Source: Solanum dulcamara
Lineage: Eukaryota; Streptophyta; Magnoliopsida; Solanales; Solanaceae
Length of the DNA stretch: 64,000 nt
Direction of reading: 5' to 3'
Assembly (NCBI RefSeq): GCF_947179165.1
Contig: NC_077240.1
Coordinates: 1,929,501-1,993,500 of the forward strand
Every line of letters begins with the position of its first letter. Position 1 is the first letter of the stretch. Made by a program: the position numbers and the translations under genes. Shown here in pieces: positions 41,896 through 53,300 of the stretch. The notes under the pieces are model-generated. The model ran no database searches. It saw only the letters and a list, made by a program, of their open reading frames with translations, and was not told the origin of the DNA.

Positions 41896-43231
41896 TGAAG
41901 GAAAATATTTTTATTTATAAACTCAAAATTTCTTGAATCTTATTACAAGATCTCTCTTGATGTATTTTTTTGTATGTTTTTGTGTTTTTCTGTGTATTCT
42001 TGTGTATTGAAAATAATCTAACAACATCTCTATTTATAATAATAAGAAATTAAATTAAACTAGGACTAAAAAATTATTTTTATATGAACTAGGACAAAAA
42101 ATTTCTAGCTAAATATTAATTAAATAAATAACAAATAACAAATCCTAATCAACTTAGGATTCCTACTCCAACTTTGAATTATTATTCCAACATTCTCCAT
42201 AATTCAAAGTTGTATACTCTTTGTCTTCTTCTTCTACTCATTGTTGTTATATTGGAAAGCACTTTTCTTCAATTTCATTCTTTTTGTTGTTGTTGTATTG
42301 GAGCACTTTCTCTCAAACTTACAAGTGATGTAATATATATATGTTGCTTTGTAGGTGCTCGTCCCATAGGTACGGTATATCCGATCCGTAAAATCGGTCT
42401 ACTCGATCCGAAGGCACGGTCTATCCGATCCGTAAAATCGATCTACCCGACCAGAAGGCACGATCTATCCAGACTGTATGTTCGGTCTACCCGGCCCGAA
42501 GGCTCGGTCTATCCAGCCTGTATGTATGATCTATTCGGTCCGAATGCTCGATCTACCTGAACCGTATGTCCGGTATACCTGGTCCGAAGGCTCGGTCTAC
42601 CCAGCCCGTAGATTCGGTCTACTCGACCCATAGGTTCGGTCTAGTGTTAGAGCACTTTGTCTCCAACTCTCGTTGATGCCCTTCCCACCAATTTTTTTTT
42701 AAATAATTTTTCTCCAACTTTTAATTAAAGAAAAGTTTATTTCTCTTGTGTCATGTTTGCTTGCACTTGTTTAACTCTGCAATATTTTTGTAATGTCCTT
42801 CCTACTAGCATGATGTTTTCATTCATATATCATTCGTCCGACACTTATCATCATGATTATTAGCCAGACGGACGACATATATGGGTCATAGCCGCCCGCC
42901 GACAGCGAAAAATCTTTGATTTTCTATCAGGATCGTAAAAGCTTGGATATCAATTTGAAGGAAAATATTTTTATTTATAAATTCAAAATTACTTGAATCT
43001 TACTACAAGATCTTTCGTGATGTATTTTTCTATATGTTTTTGTATTTTTTTTTTGTATTCTCGTATATTGAAAATAAACTAACAACATTTCTATTTATAA
43101 TAATAAAAAATCAAATTAAACTAGGACTAGGGCAAATAAATTTTAACTAAACATTAATTAAATAAATAACAAATAACAAATCCTAATCAACTTAGTATTT
43201 CTAATTCAGATTTTGAATCTCTTAATCAAAA
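41896..43231 (-). mobile_element. Small non-autonomous LTR retrotransposon (TRIM-like)
   Basis: Two direct repeats, 41896-42192 and 42956-43231, share TGAAGGAAAATATTTTTATT and long matching blocks down to AACAAATCCTAATCAACTTA. Read on the minus strand, the repeat runs TGTTGGAATA...CCTTCA (TG...CA termini in the left copy). It contains a TATA box (TTATAAATAGAGATG). Next to the 5' LTR is ATTGATATCCAAGC, an imperfect match to the initiator-Met tRNA primer site (TGGTATCAGAGC). The 763-bp interior has no gag or pol; it is largely a 44-bp tandem array. The target duplication is not recognisable. The right copy is more diverged, particularly at its end. Confidence 0.7.
42361..42650. repeat. 44-bp tandem array inside the LTR element
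   Basis: The motif CCCGAAGGCTCGGTCTAYCC with a partner CCGTATGTYCGGTCTACC recurs with AAGGC anchors at 42411, 42454, 42499, 42543 (as AATGC) and 42587. The period is 43-45 bp, built of two ~22-bp half units. It is far more GC-rich than its surroundings. Confidence 0.8.
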
Positions 43232-43256
43232 TTCTTGCTCCGTCACTGATTTTGAC

Positions 43257-44336
43257 TATTACAAAATCCATGATTGATTTACCAATACTGTGTTATATGA
43301 GTTTTTGCACTTGTAACAATTGGATTGGTGGTTCCTCCGGACAATTCCATATCGCACAGTGTGGCTCAACATTCTTTAAATTTTTGCACACGTAATTTTT
43401 ATATGCTACTTAATTCTCACCTTTAATTATTTTTTCCAAGACCAAAAAACATGCTCCTTTCTTTTCTTTTTTTACCCCTTCATTTTTTATAAGTACTATT
43501 TTTGTTGAGTTATGACATTATATTACTTGTATAGATAACGTTTATTTTAATCCAAATTATCTATTATTCAAAAAAATTAGAAATATAAGGTTTTATGTAT
43601 TCCATATACTTAACAAAAAGAAAAGAAGCTTTAAACAACTCGTTCAAAAACTATATAACAAGCTTAGTTCATTTTTCTTATTTAATAATGTATTAACACT
43701 TTAAATACATAAATTAAAATACTATAAGCATGATCAAAACGATAAATTAATATACCTTTTGAATGTTTGACGTATATTATAAAATATATATTTTGAATGA
43801 TTTTTTTAAAAATATTTTGAGCAAAGGTGAACGCGATCTTCTAACATATAATTCATCTAAACTCAATAATTTTTTTAAAAAATTATAACAAATAGATATA
43901 TGTACCTTTTTTTTATAAAAAAAATAGACTCAAATCTCAATACTAAAAACTTTAATATAAGAATTCATTGAGTTAACTAATTCACCTCTTGTTTTGAGAA
44001 AAGGCCTCCAATAATCTTTATGAAGTATAAGGAGATAAATAAGAAAATTAGTATATGGTATGAAAATTTGTCCCCCTTTAAATTTTAAAGGTTATAAATG
44101 CATTTATAAAACCTAAGTTGAAGCAAATAATTAAAGACAATAGAAAATAAAAAATAACAAAAGTTTTTACATCAACGAATAATAAATCGGAATCGCGTGA
44201 ATAATGTGGAAGTGGTAAGAAAGAAATAAAACTCAGCTACTCTTTACTGTGTGATGTGATCCATATATCATTTGTAGAGGAGAGAAGAAAGTCAGAACGC
44301 AGATTTGAAACTCGGAGGAGCAGAAGAGGAGCTACA
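43257..44336. other. Intergenic DNA and V-ATPase promoter/5' UTR
   Basis: AT-rich, no gene seen. The last ~80 bp, purine-rich (GAGGAGAGAAGAAAG; CGGAGGAGCAGAAGAGGAG), are the probable 5' UTR of the V-ATPase gene. A minimal ATG-TGA at 44254 would be a one-codon upstream frame if transcription begins before it. Confidence 0.45.
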
Positions 44337-47300
44337 ATGGCGGAGCAAACTGGTGGAGGATGCTGTCCACCGATGGATCTGTTCCGTTCAGAGTCGATGC
44401 AACTCGTCCAAATCATTATTCCGAATGAATCTGCTCATCGGACAATCGATTATCTTGGAGAAATCGGACTTATTCAGTTCAAAGACGTGCGTTTCTTCAT
44501 CTCTATACTTTTCCTTTTTTCGCTATGTTTATTTGTGTGATTTGTGTTTGATGTATTGTTGTCCTGTAGTATCGGATAATTCTGTGGATTTTTGCTGTAT
44601 GGCTAGGGTTTATATGTTGTTTTCTGCTTTATTTTAAGTTAATTTTGGACGAATTTGAGATTTAGGATTCAGAACAGTGTTAGAGCTTATTTACTTTATT
44701 GTTTCTGCGATATTGATCAAGAATCGGTTCAATTAATCCAGCATTGACATTAAAAAGTTTGAACAAATCGTTAATTCTAGTTGATGTTGTTTTTATCCAC
44801 TATTTTCATTTGAATTTTGCGATTCCTTTATTAGCGATAAGAGGTTTTGATTTTAGAACATTTTCACATGATTTCTGTATGTTTGGTAGCTTCTTTTATT
44901 AGATAACGGCGAGTAAAGGTAGATATATTTCAGACTCTCAGTACTGATTTAGTTTTGAACTCCTTACTAATTTTTCCATTTTGGCTTCGTTCTGATTTTT
45001 GAGTGGGCTGGCTCTATTGACTGACTTCATTTGAGAATTGAGTAATATGTGTAGGTATATTCCATTCAAGTGTAAGACGACACTAATTCCTTTTATAAAA
45101 TATTGAAAATTATCTTGCAACTTTTGCAATTTTAGATAAAATTCCATCTAAAGTTGACTCGTCTCTAATGCACAAATTTACTATAGTGTGATATTTAAGG
45201 AACATCATACTAAAAGAAAGAGGCACTGCAATATAAAAGCATATACTTTTTTTTTTAATGACAAGGGAACTTGCCGTCGCTACCCTTTGGGTGCGCATAG
45301 GGTAAACCTTGCTCCTGTATAATAGCTCGCAAACCACACAGGAAAGGTAAACTGCACTAGGCAAGCCCCATTCGATGAGCTCGATCCAGAAGGTCAACCC
45401 TCAGCTATTGCAAGCCAAACCATCTGAGCCACCCCAAAAGGTTAAAACATATGCGGGGTTTACTTGGTTAGTTTATCTACGTCTTGGATGCTCTGCAATA
45501 ACTTTGTTTGAACTCTACTCATGATTCTGTTTCCATAAAGTTGCTTATGCATGCTGTCTTTGTTATATGTATATTGTTGTAGGGACCTTGGACTTTTTGA
45601 TTATAATTAATCAAGTGGAGTGATTGTGCTGCATATTATATCGACGTTTATTGGTTTATAAGATTTTTATCTTTGAATTTTGTTTATCCAATTTTCGTTT
45701 TTTACAGTTGAATGCTGAAAAGAGCCCATTTCAACGCACATATGCTACTCAGGTATTGTGTGAAATAGTTAATAAGCCCTTTGAATTCCATAAAAGTTCA
45801 CTCTATTGTACTCTCATCTTTCTCTTACTTTTGTTCTCCATCCAGTCCCATTATACCTATCAAAATCTGATTAGTTATCTTTTGGGATTACCAGCTGTTA
45901 CTTAAAGTTTGGGTTGGAGAGTTATGTTGTTTATTATTTTGTGGGAAAAGGAAGAAATCCTCTTAATGAGTAGAGAATCTTATCAATATAATTACTATAA
46001 CTTTTACCGTTACTAACTTTTGCATTATTTTTTTGTTATTTCCATCAATCAGATTGTTTTGTTTCTTTCTTGATGGATTATTCCATTTCACTCTTTTGGA
46101 CTAATTTTTCCTCAGCATAGCATTAACTCACGGGATTGGTGAAATTAACCCGACTAGTAAATCCTGGCGTGAGGAGGCGTAGATGTACTCATGCCCTCCA
46201 TATTGCTGTCTTGTTAACTTCTTTAAGGACCTGAATTGTCTGGCTCTGAAAAGAACCTTCTTTTGAATGATTGCCAATGCTATGAGCTTCCACAAAATAT
46301 CCTCATCTATTTTTTGATCTTCCTCTAGAGCCATACAACAATGGTCACACCCTTTTGACTGACCACAAGGAAAGCTCAAAAACTATTTCTTGCTCCTGTC
46401 GGGGAGATGTCAATCATCTCTCCTTTCTGCAAACACAATATTCACACCCTTTTGGGTTCTTATTATGTCTATTCCTCATCTTGATGGGAAATAAGGAAGC
46501 GGAACAAGAGCGAGAGTATGGGAGGACTAACAATAATGTAATCTAGCTATTTGCTCCTCCCAATGAAGTAATTAACTAAACCTTAAGTGTCATGTTCAGT
46601 TTTTAATTAGAGACCTTAAGGTTCCTGCCGTGCATAAACACATTTTACAACTACCACAAGAAAGGTGTTGGAACATCTGAATTTTCCATCAGAAACAGTT
46701 TTATGAGACGTGCTCATTTTTGTATCAAGAGAACTTATTGTCATGTGTCAAACTGAAAGCTCCAGTGTAGGTAGTAACTTGAATGACTTTGTGTATAGAT
46801 GTCACTGAGTTGCATATTTCTACTGCCTGATACGTGTTGTCTTTAATGATACTTGCTTATCTTCTTTTGCATAATCTTTTTCGCTCTTGCTATTCCGAAC
46901 TGGTTACTCTATACATATTACACTGTATTCCTTGTGAAGATCAAAAGATGTGGAGAGATGGCCCGTAAATTACGTCTATTTAAGGAACAAATGTCCAAGG
47001 CAGGCTTGCTATCTTCTTCTATGTCGGCCACACAAGTTGACTTGAGCTTTGATGACCTTGAGGTATGTTTAGTCTATCTGTTTGTATGTAAATTGCTTTT
47101 GTTCAATGTGTCAACACAGCTTTTTTTGTACAGGTCAAGCTTGGAGAACTTGAAGCAGAGCTGATTGAAATGAATGCTAATGGCGATAAGTTGCAACGTT
47201 CATACAATGAGCTTGTGGAATATAAACTTGTTTTGCAAAAGGTGGGGTTTCTTGGTTTATCAACCCAGAAGAATTTCTAGGATTGCTTAGTTTCCTATTC

Positions 47301-50300
47301 GACTTTAAAAATGAACAGCTTGAATGCCAATATAGTATCAACAATTTTAAGCATTCTGTTTGTTTTCTAGGCTGGTGAGTTTTTCCACATAGCACAGAGC
47401 AGCGCTGAAGCACTACATCGAGAACAGGCATCAAATCAAACGGGTGAACAATCATTAGAAACTCCTTTGCTATCAGACCAGGTAAACCTTGATATTTAGC
47501 AAATTGTATATTTTCTTCCTTTGGAGTAACTTTGTTGTTGGATTTTTGGTTTCTTAGGAAGCAGTGACTGATCCATCCAAGCAAGTTAAGTTGGGATTTA
47601 TTACTGGACTTGTTCCGAGAGAAAAATCGATGGCCTTTGAGAGGATTCTCTTTCGTGCTACCCGGGGTAATGTGTACTTGAGGCAGGCTGTAGTTGAAGA
47701 GCCTGTCACTGATCCCGCTTCTGGAGAGAAGGTATTTTTCATCAAATTTTGAGAAGATTCAGCATTCATGGACAAAAAATGATTCACAAAGCATGTCTGT
47801 TATCTATTAGTTTTATCCTTGTTTGCAACTCTCTTGAGTTTATGATCACATAAAATCAATGGGACACCTCTATTGAGAACTGGATGCTCGTGATACGACT
47901 TTGGTATCTATAATCTATATGCCATATGGTCTAAGTGCATGTTTGTGAATGTGGATTTGGGTTTTCCATAGTTTTTCAGTGTTCTCTGCCAGCAAAATGT
48001 AATAAGTACCTATTCTTTTACTTTAATCAGTATCTGTTTTTTTGTGAGAAAGAATGTTTTCTTTTAAAAATCTATTGTTTCTTGTCAACTTTGTAAATCA
48101 CAAATATCTGATGGTTCATATTTATATTTTCTGCTATATCTATATACTTGTAGAAAAGAACACTATTAGTAGCCATTTGTTATGAAGATGTTGTCATATC
48201 TCAGAGAAAAAAAGTATTTCATGCAGAAGTTATGCTACTTTTAATTTGATATGAAGCAGTGTTGATTACAGCTGCTCCCAACTAGCTACATCAGAAACTT
48301 GATTTTCGTTTTTGTTTGGACTAGCATATATATTCGCTAACCAAAGAATGATTTATTCTCATTTCTTACTCTTTGGGTAATTTCAGGTTGAGAAAAACGT
48401 ATTTGCAATCTTCTTTTCTGGTGAAAGAGCAAAGAGCAAAATTCTCAAAATATGTGAAGCTTTTGGAGCAAATCGTTATTCTGTCCCCGAGGACCTTGGT
48501 AAACAGGCTCAGATGATTACTGAGGTATGCATTACATCCTTTATTTTTCCTAGGCCGTCCGTGCTCCAGTTCCTTCCTCCTATGTTAAGTCCCTTCTCTG
48601 TTTTTATCAACTTAGTTATTTTTGAGTAATTGCCAACTAAAACAGCATCTGGGCTCAAATCTTGTGGTGAATTAGCATTTACAAGTCAACAACAACAACA
48701 ACAACCCAGTGGAATCCCTCAACGTGGGGTCTGGGCAGGGTAAAGTGTACGTAGACCTTACTCCTACCAAGGTAGGACGGCTGTTTTCGAGAGACCCTCA
48801 GCTCAATAGAAGCATAAAAAGAGGTCAGATAAGGCTAAGAAGTTCAAAGCGATATGAAAAAGCAAATAACGAAAGCGACACAGATGAAATAGATAATAAC
48901 AGAAATCAGAGCACAAGAAATTATAGTGCGCTAATGCGCCTACTAATAAGGAAGAATAACGAGACTATGTACTAGCCCTCTACCCTAATATGGGTCCTCC
49001 ACACCCTCTTATCTAAGGTCATGTCCTCGGTAAGCTGTAACTGCGCCATGTCATGTCTAATCACCTCTCCCAAATATTTCTTCGGCCAACCCCTACCTCT
49101 TCTGAAACCATCCATGGTAAACCTCTCACACCTCCGCACTGGGGCATCTGTGTCTCTCCTCTTCACATGCCCAAACCATCTCAGTCGCATTTCCCGCATC
49201 TTGTCTTCCACCGAGACTACTCTTACCTTGTCCCGAATAGCCTCATTTCTAATCCTATCGCTCCTGGTATGCCCACACATCCATCTCAACATTCTTATCT
49301 CAGCAACTTTCATCTTTTGAACGTGAGAGACCTTAACTGGCCAACACTCCGCCCCATATAACATAGCTGGTCTAACCACCACTTTGTAGAACTTGCCCTT
49401 AAGTTGTGGTGGCACCTTCTTGTCACATAGCACATCGGAAGCGAGCCTCCATTTCATCCACCTGCCCCAATATGAGGTGTGTCATCATCGTCAATCTCCC
49501 CGCTGCCTTGCATAATAGACCCAAGGTACTTGAAACTACTTTTCTTTTGGATGGCCTGGTCACCAAGCCTAACTTCCGCGTCAACCTCCTGAAGTGTCTC
49601 ACTGAACTTGCACTCTAAGTACTCTGTCTTGGTCCTACTTAGCTTAAACCCTTTAGACTCCAAGGTATGTCTTCAATTCTCCAGCTTAGCGTTAACTCCG
49701 CTACCAGTCTCATCGATCAGGACTATGTCGTCCGCGAAAAGCATACACTATGGTACCTCACCTTGAATTTGTCGCGTCAATCCATCCATCACCAAGACAA
49801 ATAAAAATGGACTAAGAGCTGACCTTGGTGCAACCCCAACACAACTGGGAAGTGCTCTGAGTCCCCTTCTACTGTCCTTGCCCTTGTTTTGGCACCCTCA
49901 TACATGTCCTTGATCACCCTAATGTACGCCACAGGTACACCTTTAGCCTCCAAACATCTCCAGAGTATCTCTCGTGAAACTTTATCGTAAGCCTGTTTTG
50001 GCACCCTCATACATGTCCCTCTTCCTCTCCCTATACTGCTCCACCAGTCTCCTCATAAGATGAATGACTTCTGTAGTTGAGCGTCCCGGCATAAATCCGA
50101 ACTGGTTCTCTGAAATAGACATGCCTTTCCTCACCCTCATCTCCACCACTCTTTCCCACACTTTAATAGTATGACTTAGAAGCTTGATACCTTTATAGTT
50201 GTTGCAGCTCTGGATATCCCCCTTGTTTTTGTATAGAGGGATCATTACGCTCGACCTCCATTCTTCGGGCATCGTTGCCGTCTTAAAGGTGACATTAAAT

Positions 50301-53300
50301 AACCTAGTCAGCCAGTCCAAACCTATCGAGCTCGCGCTCTTCCAAAATTTTCCAGGAATCTCGGCAGGTCTGGTCGCTCTTCCCCAGCGCATCCTACACA
50401 CAACACTCTTAACCTCTTCGACCGTAATACTCCTGCAACACCCAAAATCGTGACGCCTCCCTGTATGTTCCAAATCTCCCAACACAATCTCTCTGTCCCC
50501 TTCTTCATTCAAGAGTTTACGGAAGTATGACTGCCATCTCTGTTTAATGAGGTCTCCTCTACCAATACTTTTCCATGCTTGTCCTTAATGCACTTCACTT
50601 GATCCATATTGCGTGTCCTTCTCTCCTGCGCCCTAGCTAGCCTGAACAATTTCCTATCCCCGCCTTTCTCTTCTAGTTCAACATAGCATTTACAAGTCAA
50701 AGAAACAATAAAAAGGAACCTATTCTTGTATATGAGTATAACACAAAATCCGACACGAAATCATCTATTTGTTGATGTTCAGTATAATTCTCATATTGTT
50801 ATTGTTTAGATGAAGTTGCTTTCTTCCTAATCTGGCATCTCTGTAAAAATATTTTGTGGAAGTGTGGATCTGTCTAGTTGATACTTCTCCCATATTTGGA
50901 ATGCTAATGGAATGAAGTATGTCTACGATGTTCCTTTGCAGGTCTCTGGAAGAATCTCAGAGCTAAAGACGACCATAGATGCTGGCTTGGTGCACCGAGG
51001 AAATTTATTACAAACTATTGGTGAACAATATGATAGATGGAACACTTTGGTTAGTTATTAAATAAGGAGAAATATTATTGTTTTCATTAGCAAGTCTTTT
51101 TAACTTGTTGAAGAAACCTATTTTTGCAAGTTTTGTTGTTTGTAGAGCTTTTATTCCATAATTTGATATGAATGGTTTCATGTTTGTCTATCAGCTTTTG
51201 TTCTATTGAGCACATGTTTTTAATTATTTTAGGCGAGGAAGGAGAAATCAATTTATCACACACTCAATATGCTTAGCATTGACGTGACCAAAAAATGTCT
51301 GGTGGCTGAAGGTTGGAGTCCTGTTTTTGCAACCAAACAGGTGACTATATTTTTGTCTTTCATTTCTTGGTCATGGTACTCGGGTTCACGTATGGGATGA
51401 AGGACTAACAGGAAGGGAGAATGTAATGTCTTATGATAAGATCTGGTGATGTCAGCTTCACTCCCTTTCCTTAACAATTAAAGAAGACTTCTCTCCCTTT
51501 CCTTGATATTTCTTTTCAATTTGGTAGTAGAAAGATGTCCACTTCAGCATATATATATAATCATGTTGACCCAGTAAATAATGTATGATTGTGCAGATTC
51601 AGGATGCGCTGCTGCGGGCAACACATGACTCAAATTCAGAAGTTGGTGCAATCTTCCGGGTTCTGCGAACCCGAGAAATGCCGCCTACATATTTCCGAAC
51701 AAATAAATTTACTTCTTCTTTTCAGGAAATTGTTGATGCATATGGGTGGGTTTCTAGTCCCAAATTTTGGATTCCTTTTGATAAAAAGATTAAGCTATGA
51801 TTTTTCTCTTTTTAATAAAGAGAACTGGTTGTTTTTATGGGTCAAGTATCTGTCTTCTACAACTTGTAAAGACCGTAGATTCGTTGGTTGTTATCTCTCT
51901 TGCAGTTTCTGACATTTGTAAGATATGTTCTTTTGGGGTAAAGAATATTAATCTGAGTTGCAATGTTAAAAAAACTAACTCTCCCTTATGTATCACTGAG
52001 AACAGTCCCTTAAAGAATACCTAATATCTACTATTCATTTGGGAAACACAAATGCCTACTGATTGTGAATAACTGTAACTTAGCAATTCAAATTGCCAGC
52101 ATCTTTTTTCTTAAGTAAACAAACATTTTCCCCATCAAAAAAATGAAAAGATTTGACTTGGCAAACTGTGATTCCAGAACTTTAGTATTTTGTGACATCG
52201 ATCAATCATGTTTATATCCTTACATATATTTAATGGGATCCTTTAAATTTTAAGTTTTCTTAGAACGTATCTATCATATGGCCTAAAGAAGCCTACCAAT
52301 ATGTGCTTCTGTAGAGTAGGTGGTGAATTCTGTTTATTCTCTGTGTTTGACAAATGAAAGTGATAGGACATATGAGGTCATAGGTGCTTGCATTTGGAGA
52401 AATACCCATCTTTCTTAAGTGATAGAAGTCCTCAGTTAGTTTCAATCTTTTTATTATTTCTAATACTTTTTGTATGTGAAGTTACTAGTTTTCATATTCA
52501 TGCTGTTTGATCAACTGTTGCAGGGTGGCCAAATATCAGGAAGCAAATCCAGGTGTTTACACTATTGTCACATTTCCATTCCTTTTTGCAGTTATGTTTG
52601 GTGACTGGGGTCATGGTATCTGTCTGTTGCTTGGTACCATGTACTTCATTCTCAAAGAGAAGAAATTGTCCAGCCAGGTGACTATTGCACTTCTCTTTAT
52701 GTATTACAAATTACCTAGTTAGATTAGTTTATAGACCCAATTGGGCATGTCTGTTACATCAGTTTGCTAAAAAACATAGGAATCACCCCTTATTTCCTTT
52801 GTAACAAACACTATAAATAATCCCTTTTAATAAAGCTTCGGAGGTGTCATTTGTTGTGTAGTGACCGCAACATGCTAAGACCTAGGTCAGCTTCTTAAAG
52901 TTCAATCGTAAAAAATAGATGTATTGGGAAGTTTTATAATTTGGTGCAATGAAGACTTCTGTACTGATGTTTATCTAATGATTGGAGGTTTTGGAGTCCT
53001 TGCAGCTTTATAGGATTCAGACCCAGTGATGCTTGTGTACTATATATCTCACTAAAAGCTTTAAGCTTTTAGTATTAATAAAATTACCTTATTCATCAAA
53101 ACTAGGTTAGCTTCTTAAGTGTCAAGGAATTGGTATATGTTCATCAGGCAGGTATTACTTGAGGTACCTTTAAATGACACTACCCTTTCATAGTTTCAAC
53201 AAAGGAAAAAAAATCTACATGGGTTACAGTTATTAAGTTGACAATGTATACATCAAATGCAGTCGCTAGGTTCTTAAATGATAAGAACATTTTTCTTGGA

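Larger units (their letters stand above)
41746..43256. mobile_element. hAT MITE split by a nested LTR element
   Basis: The outer hAT ends are CAGTGGCGGGGTCACC (from 41754) and CTTGCTCCGTCACTG (to 43248). They are flanked by ATTTTGAT (41746-41753) and ATTTTGAC (43249-43256), an 8-bp duplication with one change. Removing the inner insertion (41896-43231) leaves a MITE of ~160 bp, matching in size and sequence the copy at 27771-27932. Confidence 0.8.

Noticed and set aside
42174..42560. 128-codon open frame
   Set aside because: It begins inside an LTR and runs through the 44-bp tandem array; the Arg/Tyr/Ser-rich translation is a by-product of the repeat.
44254..44336. In-frame N-terminal extension of the V-ATPase subunit starting at 44256
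   Set aside because: That frame opens with GTG, not ATG. The true ATG (44254) is followed at once by TGA. The family N-terminus begins at 44337.
49021..49361. Plus-strand frames of ~100 codons in V-ATPase intron 7
   Set aside because: They are antisense shadows of the RTE C-terminal coding region, which reads on the minus strand with recognisable RT-family residues.
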